The notes: generated by a model from the letters alone, not told the origin. Positions 46,459-53,567 are shown, counted from the stretch's first letter. The stretch is 64,000 nt of DNA from Thalassospira lucentensis (GCF_032921865.1 NZ_CP136684.1:2329001-2393000), one strand, 5' to 3'. Made by a program: numbers and translations.

Positions 46459-47706
46459 ATGACAGAGCCGCGCGTTATTACATTTGGTTGTCGCCTTAAC
46501 ACCTATGAATCCGAGGTGATGCGCGACCATGCCAAAAACGCCGGTCTTGACGATGCGATCATCATCAATACATGCGCGGTTACGACCGAGGCAGAACGTC
46601 AGGCGCGGCAAAGCATCCGCCGCCTGCGCCGGGAAAATCCCGATGCCAAGATTTTTGTCACCGGCTGTGCTGTTCAGGTCAATCCCGACAAATTCGCCAA
46701 AATGACCGAGATCGACCGCATCTTTGGTAACGATGCCAAGATGAAGGCCGAAACCTTCCTGATGCCCGAGCATGAACGTGTCGTGGTCAACGACATCATG
46801 TCGGTCGAGGAAACCGCAAGCCATCTGGTTTCAGGCTTCGAAGGCCGCGCACGCGCCTTTGTGCAGGTTCAGAACGGCTGTGATCATCGTTGCACGTTCT
46901 GCATCATCCCGTTTGGTCGCGGCAATTCGCGCAGCGTACCGATGGGCGAGATTGTAACGCAGGTGCGCGAACTGGTTGCCAACGGTTACGGCGAAGTTGT
47001 TCTGACCGGGGTGGACATTACATCCTATGGTCATGATCTTCCGGGCAAACCGACATTGGGGCAGATGGCGCGCCGTCTTCTGGCACAGGTGCCTGAACTG
47101 CCGCGCCTGCGGATTTCATCCATTGATCCGGTCGAGGTCGACGAGGATATCTTCCGCCTGATCGAAACCGAACCACGTCTGATGCCGCACATGCATATCA
47201 GTCTTCAGGCCGGTGATGACATGGTGCTGAAACGCATGAAGCGTCGCCATCTGCGGCAGGATGTTATCGATTTCTGCGACAAGGTGCGCGGACTTCGGGC
47301 CGATGTAACCTTCGGCGCCGACATCATTGCAGGTTTCCCTACCGAAACCGATGAAATGGCGGAAAATACCCTGCGTCTGGTTGATGAATGCGGGTTGATT
47401 TACCTGCATGTTTTCCCCTATTCGTCGCGTCCGGGGACACCGGCGGCCCGTATGCCACAGGTGCCAAAGGATATTCGCAAAGAACGCGCAGGCGCGCTTC
47501 GCGATGCCGGGGAAATTCAGTTGAACAATTTCCTGAAATCACGGATCGGCATGATCGAGAGTGTCCTGGTGGAAAAGGAAAATACCGGCCACACCGAACA
47601 TTTTGCACCCGTTCTGCTGGATCGCGTGATAGAACCGGGCACAATTGCAAAGGCCAAGGTCATCGGCCTTGAAGACGGAAAACTGAAAGCGGAGCTTGCG
47701 GGATGA
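46459..47706 (+). CDS. mtaB: tRNA (N6-L-threonylcarbamoyladenosine(37)-C2)-methylthiotransferase MtaB
   Basis: A 415-residue radical SAM methylthiotransferase. The N-terminal UPF0004 domain has three cluster cysteines (TFGCRLN, INTCAVTTEAERQARQ, VTGCAVQ). The radical SAM motif is NGCDHRCTFCIIPFGRG near residues 147-163, followed by FGADIIAGFPTETDE and a C-terminal TRAM-like end. The lineage-typical CAVTTEAERQARQ and VQVQNGCDHRC favour MtaB over MiaB or RimO. It converts t6A37 to ms2t6A37 in tRNA. The ATG at 46459 is preceded by AGGGCGAG; the open frame extends upstream without support. It overlaps ftsY by 4 nt. Confidence 0.93.
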   Translation: MTEPRVITFGCRLNTYESEVMRDHAKNAGLDDAIIINTCAVTTEAERQARQSIRRLRRENPDAKIFVTGCAVQVNPDKFAKMTEIDRIFGNDAKMKAETFLMPEHERVVVNDIMSVEETASHLVSGFEGRARAFVQVQNGCDHRCTFCIIPFGRGNSRSVPMGEIVTQVRELVANGYGEVVLTGVDITSYGHDLPGKPTLGQMARRLLAQVPELPRLRISSIDPVEVDEDIFRLIETEPRLMPHMHISLQAGDDMVLKRMKRRHLRQDVIDFCDKVRGLRADVTFGADIIAGFPTETDEMAENTLRLVDECGLIYLHVFPYSSRPGTPAARMPQVPKDIRKERAGALRDAGEIQLNNFLKSRIGMIESVLVEKENTGHTEHFAPVLLDRVIEPGTIAKAKVIGLEDGKLKAELAG

Positions 47707-48638
47707 GTGAAGAGGGGAAAAAAAGCTGGTTTGCCCGACTTAAATACGGGTTGAAACGCTCCTCCTCGAAACTGACCACCGGGATTGCGGATATCTTCAC
47801 CAAGCGTCGTCTTGACGATGACGCGCTTGAGGAATTCGAAGATCTGCTGATTACGTCCGATCTGGGCGTGACCACTGCGGCAAAACTGGGTGCGGAACTG
47901 TCGCGCACCCGTTTCGACAAGGAAGTCGATCCCGCCGAGATTCAGGAATTCATCGCCACCGAAGTCGCCAAAATCCTTGAACCCGTGGCAAAGCCGCTGG
48001 TGATTGATACGACCAAAAAGCCCCATGTGATTCTTGTCGTTGGTGTTAACGGATCGGGCAAAACCACCACAATCGGTAAACTTGCCAAAACCTATCGCGA
48101 TCAGGGGCTTAAGGTCATGATGGCGGCTGGCGATACATTCCGTGCTGCTGCGGTCGAACAGCTTAAGGTCTGGGGTGAGAGGACGGGATGCCCGGTGATT
48201 GCCCGCGATACCGCTGCGGATGCCGCCGGGCTTGCCTTTGATGCCATCGATCAGGCCCAACGCGAAGGTTATGACCTTTTGCTGATTGATACGGCGGGGC
48301 GTTTGCAGAATAAAGCGCACCTGATGGACGAGCTGAAAAAGATCGTTCGCGTCATTCAAAAACGCGATCAAGCAGCCCCGCATGACACACTTCTGGTACT
48401 TGATGCGACCACCGGCCAGAATGCCCATTCCCAGGTCGAGGTATTTTCAGAGGCCACCAGTGTCACCGGCCTGATCGTGACCAAGCTTGACGGTACCGCC
48501 AAGGGCGGGGTTGTTGTGGCATTGGCCGAAAAATTTGGCAAACCGGTTCACGCAATCGGGGTCGGCGAAAGTGCCGAAGACCTGCGTCCGTTCGATGCAA
48601 AATCATTTGCCCGCAGTCTTGCCGGGCTTGAGGACTAG
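47703..48638 (+). CDS. ftsY: Signal recognition particle receptor FtsY
   Basis: A 311-residue SRP GTPase. A short basic N-terminus (KKSWFARLKYGLKRSSSKL) takes the place of the long acidic A domain, as in many alphaproteobacteria. The N domain runs to about residue 95 and the G domain carries GVNGSGKTTTIGKLA near 114-128, AAGDTFRAAAVEQL, DTAGRLQNK, and TKLDGTAKGG. It delivers SRP-ribosome complexes to SecYEG. It is coupled to mtaB by the ATGA overlap and is convergent with the lipid kinase gene, sharing 4 nt at the stops. Confidence 0.96.
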   Translation: MSEEGKKSWFARLKYGLKRSSSKLTTGIADIFTKRRLDDDALEEFEDLLITSDLGVTTAAKLGAELSRTRFDKEVDPAEIQEFIATEVAKILEPVAKPLVIDTTKKPHVILVVGVNGSGKTTTIGKLAKTYRDQGLKVMMAAGDTFRAAAVEQLKVWGERTGCPVIARDTAADAAGLAFDAIDQAQREGYDLLLIDTAGRLQNKAHLMDELKKIVRVIQKRDQAAPHDTLLVLDATTGQNAHSQVEVFSEATSVTGLIVTKLDGTAKGGVVVALAEKFGKPVHAIGVGESAEDLRPFDAKSFARSLAGLED

Positions 48639-49993
48639 GGCTGAAAATCGTTCAGGCCCGCCTGCAAGTCACGGATCAGACTTTTCATATCCATGAGTGG
48701 CGTGGATATATCGACAGGGATTTTGTCAATCGCACAGCTTCCCAGTGCATTTTCGATAAGGGATGCCTGATTTTTCAGGCCACGTGCAAGACGTTGATCC
48801 GCATCGGCAAGCATCCATGACATTGCCCGGTCACGTAACTGTTCCAGACTGTGCAAATCCGGATCTGGTGACGATGTCGGCAGGTTATAGGGCCGAAGTG
48901 CCAATTCCAGGCGGCGATTGATGTCGCGCAGGCGATTGGCGGTATCGTGGCATATGGCCTTCAGGCCACTATCGGTGGCCATGGGATATATGGCCGACAG
49001 CCGCAGCGAAAGGCCAAGTGCATCCAATGCAATGTCGTTGACGATTTCCTGATCCTGGAATGATGCAGACCGGTCTGTTTCGCCGTGAAAAGCATTTGGT
49101 GCAAAGACAGGCAGTGTTTTTGCTTCCAGTGTGAAGCGCGCAGGCAGTTTGCTTATGATTTCACCATCGGCCAGCACGGGTTCGCCATCGGCACCTTCAA
49201 TGAGAATCTCATCGCATTCCTGACTGATGGCATAATTGCTGTCATCGATTGATCCAAACAGCAGTTCGGCAGCGATATCCATACCTGACAGAGTATCGAC
49301 ATTGGCCTGAATGGCGAACATATGCAATTTGCCATCATCAAGGCGCTTGTTCTCGCGCGGACGCAAACCGCCACCAAAATACTGTCCGTTGGTTACGGTC
49401 AATTGACGCAGTTTAAGGTTTTGTGGCGGGTTTGATCCACAGGTAACACTAAGTTCCAGCGGCTTCATTTCGTGCCAGCTTTGCCAGTTGGCCACGGCAT
49501 AGCTGATCGCGCCTGTCCAGCGTTTCAGGTTCGGATCAATACGTTTCCGGGCGTCGGCAGGGACCCCGATGCTGGCGGCATTGACAAAGCTTTGTCCGTT
49601 GACCCGCCCGATATCAAGCATGGCAATCTGGCCATTGATGGCAGCGCGCGCAGCCTGAAGGATATCATCGGGAACATAAAGGCTTCGGGCAAAATCGTTT
49701 GCGGTTCCAAGCGGCAACGGAACCATAACCACGCCAGCCTTGATAACGGTATCGAGAACGGCGTTGATCGTGCCATCACCGCCACCAATCGCGACAACGT
49801 CGCCGGGTGCGCAGGATGACGTGATAAAGGTATTCATGGCGACAGGATCATCACAGAGTTCGAGTTCTGCTGTATAGCCGGCTTCCTCGAAAATGCTGCG
49901 CAACGGCTGTGCGCCGTTGTCACGCCATTCGTCTGGCATCTTGTGACGTGTCAGAAGGATGCAAACCTTGCCGGTAAGTTCGGTCGATTTCAC
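48635..49993 (-). CDS. Diacylglycerol-kinase-family lipid kinase with C-terminal extension
   Basis: A 452-residue protein. Residues of about 5-300 are a DAGK/YegS-type lipid kinase: VVAIGGGDGTINAVLD near 66-81 (ATP site), VPLPLGTANDFARSL near 92-106, and the C-terminal beta-sandwich with LADGEIISKLPARF. An extra helical segment of about 150 residues (about 303-452) follows and has no recognised domain. Usual family products are phosphatidic acid or phosphorylated sphingoid/glycerol lipids; the substrate here is unknown. The start is GTG at 49993, with GGAGG 8 nt upstream; a longer frame to 50137 crosses the dps terminator and is rejected. Confidence 0.82.
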   Translation of the reverse strand: MKSTELTGKVCILLTRHKMPDEWRDNGAQPLRSIFEEAGYTAELELCDDPVAMNTFITSSCAPGDVVAIGGGDGTINAVLDTVIKAGVVMVPLPLGTANDFARSLYVPDDILQAARAAINGQIAMLDIGRVNGQSFVNAASIGVPADARKRIDPNLKRWTGAISYAVANWQSWHEMKPLELSVTCGSNPPQNLKLRQLTVTNGQYFGGGLRPRENKRLDDGKLHMFAIQANVDTLSGMDIAAELLFGSIDDSNYAISQECDEILIEGADGEPVLADGEIISKLPARFTLEAKTLPVFAPNAFHGETDRSASFQDQEIVNDIALDALGLSLRLSAIYPMATDSGLKAICHDTANRLRDINRRLELALRPYNLPTSSPDPDLHSLEQLRDRAMSWMLADADQRLARGLKNQASLIENALGSCAIDKIPVDISTPLMDMKSLIRDLQAGLNDFQP

Positions 49994-50068
49994 CTGAGGG
50001 CCTCCGCCATGGGGATCGGGAAGTCTTGCCTTGCAGGGTGCGTAAACAGAACGGCAAGATTGAGACAC

Positions 50069-50097
50069 AAAACCGGCGCCAATCTGGCACCGGTTTT
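50069..50097 (-). terminator. Terminator after dps
   Basis: On the minus strand, AAAACCGGTGCC pairs with GGCGCCGGTTTT around an AGATT loop (one internal mismatch), and the T run is the end of the stem (TTTTGTGTCT). Confidence 0.8.
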
Positions 50098-50109
50098 GGT
50101 TGTGATCAA

Positions 50110-50613
50110 TCAGGAAATGGTTGCGCGAAGCATCCATGCCGCTTCTTCATGAACGCCAAGGCGTTCTGTCAGAAGATCGGCTGTTTTGACGTCATCGGCG
50201 GCTTCGGCCTCGGCCACGCCTTCGCGCAGCAGGCGCGAAACATGATCGTGATCTTCGACCAGTTCCTTTACCATATCGTTGGCCGGAAGAAGCTTGGTCT
50301 GATCCTTGACCACCGAATTTTCAATCATTTCCGAAAGCCCGGTCGGTGCCTGAAAGCCGATTGCGCGGATGCGTTCCGCCATATCGTCAATAGCTTCGTT
50401 CAGGTCTTCATACTGCTCTTCGGTCATCTTGTGGAGCGAATAGAAGGCTGGACCGACCACGTTCCAGTGGACGCCACGAATTTTGGCATACAGTACGTGC
50501 GACGAGCCAATGATCTTGGTTAGCATCTTGGCCAGTTCGCGACGGTCTTTGCGGTCGACACCGGTTTTGACCGGAAATTCTTTCGCAATGCTCTGCATAC
50601 TGCTGTGTGCCAT
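50110..50613 (-). CDS. dps: Dps-family ferritin-like DNA-binding protein
   Basis: A 167-residue Dps/ferritin-like protein. The ferroxidase helices contain KIRGVHWNVVGPAFYSLHK near residues 44-62 and EQYEDLNEAIDDMAERIRAIG near 66-86, with the His and Asp/Glu ligands found in Dps dodecamers. The C-terminus ends HEEAAWMLRATIS, as in many alphaproteobacterial members. It stores iron with H2O2 and protects DNA. AGGAG lies 9 nt upstream of the ATG. A general-stress (EcfG-type) promoter lies about 90 bp upstream. Confidence 0.93.
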   Translation of the reverse strand: MAHSSMQSIAKEFPVKTGVDRKDRRELAKMLTKIIGSSHVLYAKIRGVHWNVVGPAFYSLHKMTEEQYEDLNEAIDDMAERIRAIGFQAPTGLSEMIENSVVKDQTKLLPANDMVKELVEDHDHVSRLLREGVAEAEAADDVKTADLLTERLGVHEEAAWMLRATIS

Positions 50614-50704
50614 TTTGTAACTCCTGTATTTCTTTTCACGTTCATTCGCTTTGATCCTGAACCAGCATATGGCTGCCGGTCATATCCCGAACGCTTGTTT
50701 AAAA

Positions 50705-50729
50705 AACGTGACCAGGAAACAAAAGTTCC
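50705..50729 (-). promoter_or_regulatory. EcfG-type general-stress promoter of dps
   Basis: On the minus strand, GGAAC (50729-50725), 16 bp, then CGTT (50708-50705). This exactly matches the GGAAC-N16/17-CGTT consensus for alphaproteobacterial EcfG sigma factors and is about 91 bp from the dps start codon. Confidence 0.8.
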
Positions 50730-50751
50730 AAAAATTAAAATCAACACAATT

Positions 50752-50776
50752 GGAACATTCTTTTGCACCACCCGTT
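50752..50776 (+). promoter_or_regulatory. EcfG-type general-stress promoter of the LEA-like gene
   Basis: GGAAC (50752-50756), 16 bp, then CGTT (50773-50776), 58 bp before the start codon at 50835. It is back-to-back with the dps promoter, with 22 bp between the two -35 elements. Confidence 0.8.
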
Positions 50777-50834
50777 TGAAACGATAAGCAGTGCCAAAGA
50801 AAAAGCGCTGCTGTTCAATAACTAGGAGGTTGTG

Positions 50835-51302
50835 ATGCTTAGCAAGACTGTTCTGATGGCTGGTACTATTATGATGTCTGTTGCGGTGGCTGCACCGGCT
50901 TATGCAGATGCACAGAAAAGCTCGGATCAGGCAGGCTCTATGGCAACCGACGACGCAATGAAATCGGATGCTGAAAAAATGGGTGATAAAGCCAAGGCCG
51001 AATATGAAAATGCCAAGGATTTCACCTATGAGGAAAAAAATGAATTCCTCGCCTGGGTTGAGGAAAAGTCCAATCAGCTTGGCGAAAAATATGACGAGGT
51101 ATCCGCACGTGTAAGCGATGACAGCGAAGATGCAGTCGATGAGCTCGCAGAAGCATGGGATGGTGCCAAGGAAAACCTGAACGAGGCATATGAAGATTCC
51201 AAGGATGCTTCGGCTGAAACCTGGGAGACCGTGAAGGCCAAAACTCTTGAGGCGCTTGATAATGCCGAGCAGGCGCTCTCGGATGATCACGCCACCGAAT
51301 AA
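50835..51302 (+). CDS. Periplasmic LEA/apolipoprotein-like helical stress protein (unknown function)
   Basis: A 155-residue protein with a signal peptide (about 1-25, ending APAYADA). The mature part is very hydrophilic and almost entirely helical. Lys- and Glu-rich amphipathic segments (AEKMGDKAKAEYENAKD, then AKENLNEAYEDSKDASAETW) resemble LEA-like or YtxH/CsbD-type stress proteins in composition, although no specific domain is certain. AGGAGG lies 5 nt before the ATG at 50835. The EcfG-type promoter upstream and divergence from dps point to a general-stress role, perhaps protection during desiccation or osmotic stress (inference). Confidence 0.75.
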   Translation: MLSKTVLMAGTIMMSVAVAAPAYADAQKSSDQAGSMATDDAMKSDAEKMGDKAKAEYENAKDFTYEEKNEFLAWVEEKSNQLGEKYDEVSARVSDDSEDAVDELAEAWDGAKENLNEAYEDSKDASAETWETVKAKTLEALDNAEQALSDDHATE

Positions 51303-51346
51303 GACATCACAACCTTAACTCGGTGAAGTGGTGTTCCGGGTGTCGG

Positions 51347-51373
51347 CGGCCCGCCCATATGGGCGGGCCGTTG
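51347..51373 (+). terminator. Hairpin terminator after the LEA-like gene
   Basis: Perfect 10-bp stem CGGCCCGCCC / GGGCGGGCCG with an ATAT loop. It is followed only by TTGCTCGTTT, so termination may be incomplete. Confidence 0.7.
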
Positions 51374-51404
51374 CTCGTTTGACCCTGTTCAGTCAAGGGT
51401 GTCT

Positions 51405-52004
51405 ATGGAAAAAGAACAAAAAAATCGCCGGAAAAGCGGGATTGCACGGTGGTGGCGTGCCTGGCAAGTGCGGTTGGAAAAGCTGGCCGCCGGCCGCAAG
51501 GGACTTGGGGGTATTGCTGTTGCGTCGTTTCTTGAAACCACCATCATTCCTGTTCCGATCGAAATCCTTATTGCCCCCATCATGGCCGCATCGCGTCGGC
51601 GCGGTATCATCGTTGCGACGGTTACCCTGCTTGGCAGCATTGCGGGTGCCGTTTTTCTATACCTGATTGCTTATGGGCTTTCGGATGAATTTATCCGGCC
51701 CCTTGTTGAAATGGCGGGCGGGCAACAGGAGTTCCAAGAGGTGGAGCAACGGTTCGAGGCCGGTGGCTTCTGGGTTGTTTTTGCGATCAGTATTACGCCA
51801 GTGCCGATGCAGCTTGCAGCCCTAGCTGCGGGAGCAACAACTTATCCCTTCTGGCTGTTTGTGGTTGCCATCGGGATTTCACGCGCCTTGCGTTATTACG
51901 GTCTCTGGGTGCTGGTTCTTGGTTTTGGTGCGGGGATTGCCCGGATTTTTGAAGGCAAGAAGCCCTCAAAAGGGCCGGGTGGCGATAGAAAACCTGCCCC
52001 GTAA
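51405..52004 (+). CDS. YqaA-type VTT (SNARE-associated/DedA-related) membrane protein
   Basis: A 199-residue integral membrane protein. A basic amphipathic N-terminus is followed by a VTT-domain core: GGIAVASFLETTIIPVPIEILIAPIMAASRR near residues 35-65, LLGSIAGAVFLYLIAYG, FWVVFAISITPVPMQLAALAAG, and a last helix (WVLVLGFGAGIARIF). Proteins of this group are linked to membrane lipid or envelope homeostasis, but specific substrates are mostly unknown. The ATG at 51405 is preferred over the GTG two codons upstream (AAGGG precedes). A strong terminator follows. Confidence 0.8.
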   Translation: MEKEQKNRRKSGIARWWRAWQVRLEKLAAGRKGLGGIAVASFLETTIIPVPIEILIAPIMAASRRRGIIVATVTLLGSIAGAVFLYLIAYGLSDEFIRPLVEMAGGQQEFQEVEQRFEAGGFWVVFAISITPVPMQLAALAAGATTYPFWLFVVAIGISRALRYYGLWVLVLGFGAGIARIFEGKKPSKGPGGDRKPAP

Positions 52005-52032
52005 TCTGGCAAAACATGAGCACATGAATAAC

Positions 52033-52060
52033 AAAGCCCGGCAATTGGCCGGGCTTTTTT
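52033..52060 (+). terminator. Rho-independent terminator
   Basis: AAAGCCCGGC / GCCGGGCTTT stem (52033-52042 with 52048-52057), loop AATTG, T run to 52060. Confidence 0.92.
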
Positions 52061-52087
52061 ACAAGATATCCGAGAATTTTCTTTGAA

Positions 52088-52297
52088 TTATTCCGGTTCG
52101 ATACGGAAATCGGTGGTGGTTTTACCTTCGGTTTCCGGATCTTCCACGTCCTCGGAGACCAAGCCGCGGCGAATCAGCTCACGAATAGCTGCTGCCCGGG
52201 TTGGCATGCGATGCTCAAATCGCCAGTCGTCGATGAACTTCAGTTCATCGTCGTCGAGCATAATCTGAAGCTTTTCAGTTCTTTTCGAGGTTGGCAC
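52088..52297 (-). CDS. Ribbon-helix-helix (CopG-type) DNA-binding protein
   Basis: A 69-residue protein. KLQIMLDDDELKFIDDWRFEHRMPTRAAAIRELIRRGL (residues 9-46) follows the ribbon-helix-helix pattern: a beta strand of alternating residues, helix A, a MPTRAAA turn and helix B. The short tail (SEDVEDPETEGKTTTDF) is acidic. It starts with GTG at 52297 with AAGGA 7 nt upstream. No toxin gene is adjacent, so this is probably a stand-alone regulator and not an antitoxin. It diverges from the sigma-factor gene across 344 bp containing two distinct dyads. Confidence 0.8.
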   Translation of the reverse strand: MPTSKRTEKLQIMLDDDELKFIDDWRFEHRMPTRAAAIRELIRRGLVSEDVEDPETEGKTTTDFRIEPE

Positions 52298-52315
52298 GCG
52301 GGGGTCCTTATTAAG

Positions 52316-52341
52316 TTCAGACGTTCCAATATGCGTCTGAA
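52316..52341. promoter_or_regulatory. 26-bp palindrome in front of the ribbon-helix-helix gene
   Basis: TTCAGACG-N10-CGTCTGAA, a perfect 8-bp dyad centred about 31 bp upstream of the GTG start. The position suits an autoregulatory operator. Confidence 0.55.
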
Positions 52342-52434
52342 ACCATTGATATGCAACGCATCCGAGAATTTTGGAGTAACTTACGTTACCTGCGTTTTCT
52401 CCATATTACAACTGCCTTGCTCAGTTGCATCATT

Positions 52435-52463
52435 TTGCGCAACTTGCGCAAGTAATGTAAAAT
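52435..52463 (+). promoter_or_regulatory. Candidate promoter with tandem TTGCGCAA palindromes
   Basis: TTGCGC (52435-52440), 17 bp, TAAAAT (52458-52463). The -35 and spacer contain two adjacent self-complementary octamers TTGCGCAA (52435-52442 and 52444-52451), 9 bp apart. The start of the sigma gene is about 180 bp downstream. Confidence 0.45.
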
Positions 52464-52641
52464 AATGAGTAAATGTTAAGTGCGTATTATGGGCGTGTTG
52501 ATGTGATTATGTTTGTTGTGTTTGTTGATGTTGTTGTGCACGTTAAGTCACTTCATTGTATTGCCTAAGTGAACCATACGATTTTACTTTAAATATTATT
52601 TTCTTTTGTTACGGTGAAGACATCCAAAAACGGAGGTTGTG

Positions 52642-53169
52642 ATGTCTGAGCAAGTGATGAACGAAATTGAAGATCACGTACCCGCGCTGCGTCGCCATGC
52701 ATATCGGCTGACGGGCAGCATGGATCGTGCACAGGATCTCGTGCAGGACACTTTGTTGAAAGCCATCAGCAAAAAAGATCAGTTCGAAGAAGGCACCAGT
52801 CTTAAGGCATGGCTGCACCGGATTCTGTTCAACACATTCATCTCGTCCAAGCGTCGCGAGAAGACCCGTGGGCATCATGTCGACTGGGATGATCTTGGTG
52901 ACGTCTACGGTCATGGCAGCAATCAGATGGCCCGGTTGCAGCTGCGTGATGCGGATCGCATCTTGGGTGAGCTTCCCGAGCAGGAACGTCAGGCGATCCT
53001 TCTTACCGCCGTTGACGAAATTTCCTATCAGGACGCCGCCGAGCGGATGAATGTCGAGATTGGCACGGTCAAATCCCGCGTAGGTCGCGCACGCCGGAAG
53101 CTGCGTTCTTCCGTCGGGCGGATTGAAACACGGGAGCACGCGTCGCGGTTCGTGGCGGAGGCAGCCTGA
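52642..53169 (+). CDS. ECF-type RNA polymerase sigma factor, EcfG-like
   Basis: A 175-residue two-domain sigma factor. Region 2 (about residues 10-75): VPALRRHAYRLTGSMDRAQDLVQDTLLKA, then LKAWLHRILFNTFISSKRR. Region 4 (about 110-162): LGELPEQERQAILLTAVDEISYQDAAERM, then GTVKSRVGRARRKL. The region 2 helix FNTFIS and the region 4 wording are closest to EcfG-type general-stress sigma factors, but this is by eye only. No phyR or nepR is adjacent. CGGAGG lies 5 nt before the ATG. The stop codon overlaps the next gene (TGATG). Confidence 0.87.
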   Translation: MSEQVMNEIEDHVPALRRHAYRLTGSMDRAQDLVQDTLLKAISKKDQFEEGTSLKAWLHRILFNTFISSKRREKTRGHHVDWDDLGDVYGHGSNQMARLQLRDADRILGELPEQERQAILLTAVDEISYQDAAERMNVEIGTVKSRVGRARRKLRSSVGRIETREHASRFVAEAA

Positions 53170-53411
53170 TGACCCATGTGCTTGCTGTTTATGGCAAGGA
53201 CGACATTGTAAATTACGTGCGCGGATCGATTGATGATGAAGACAAGAGCGATATCGAAAGTCTTGTCCAGTCCGATCCGCGTGCAGCAGGAATTGTCCAG
53301 GATATCGAAAAAGGTCATTTAGGTGACGGAGGGACAGTTGACCTGCTGTACTACCGTCGTCTCAGGAAGCTGAAATCGTTGGCTTCCAGTGCCGGGTTCC
53401 TGCAGGAATGA
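53169..53411 (+). CDS. Small anti-sigma-like protein
   Basis: An 80-residue protein whose start overlaps the sigma-factor stop codon, the usual layout of a sigma/anti-sigma pair. Residues of about 11-47 (DDIVNYVRGSIDDEDKSDIESLVQSDPRAAGIVQDIE) have the rhythm of the N-terminal sigma-binding helices of anti-sigma factors, in which an acidic helix lies ahead of 'ADP.AA..v'. There is no transmembrane segment and no zinc HxxxCxxC motif. It does not look like NepR. The assignment rests mainly on context. Confidence 0.6.
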   Translation: MTHVLAVYGKDDIVNYVRGSIDDEDKSDIESLVQSDPRAAGIVQDIEKGHLGDGGTVDLLYYRRLRKLKSLASSAGFLQE

Positions 53412-53448
53412 TGCGTCAAACGCAAGACTGCATTGATTCGAAATTTTA

Positions 53449-53477
53449 TTGACTTTGTTGACCAATGGTCAGATAAA
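53449..53477 (+). promoter_or_regulatory. Promoter with internal operator for a short transcript
   Basis: -35 TTGACT (53449-53454), 17-bp spacer, -10 GATAAA (53472-53477). The spacer contains the 13-bp dyad TGACC-AAT-GGTCA (53459-53471) abutting the -10, which looks like a repressor site. Confidence 0.6.
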
Positions 53478-53483
53478 GTCTGT

Positions 53484-53567
53484 ATCGGAGTTGATCGTCT
53501 TTTCCCTCAACGTCTAAGGCCCTTCTCCGAAATAGGCCGAAACCTCTTGGTTTCGGCCCTTTTTTTA
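53484..53567 (+). ncRNA. Candidate small RNA of about 85 nt
   Basis: The interval between the promoter (TSS expected near 53484) and the terminator at 53535-53567 has no open frame with a ribosome-binding site. The predicted RNA has an unstructured, pyrimidine-rich 5' half (UCUUUUCCCUCAACGUC) followed by a GC-rich terminator stem, a layout common in trans-acting sRNAs. It is unconfirmed. Confidence 0.45.
53535..53567 (+). terminator. Strong Rho-independent terminator
   Basis: Perfect 10-bp stem GGCCGAAACC / GGTTTCGGCC with a TCTT loop, followed by C and eight T. It ends the candidate sRNA and possibly the sigma/anti-sigma transcript. Confidence 0.95.

Noticed and set aside
52088-52297. Toxin-antitoxin module based on the ribbon-helix-helix protein
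   Set aside because: No small toxin-like gene lies directly downstream or upstream on the same strand; the neighbour on that strand is absent and the plus-strand neighbour is a membrane protein.
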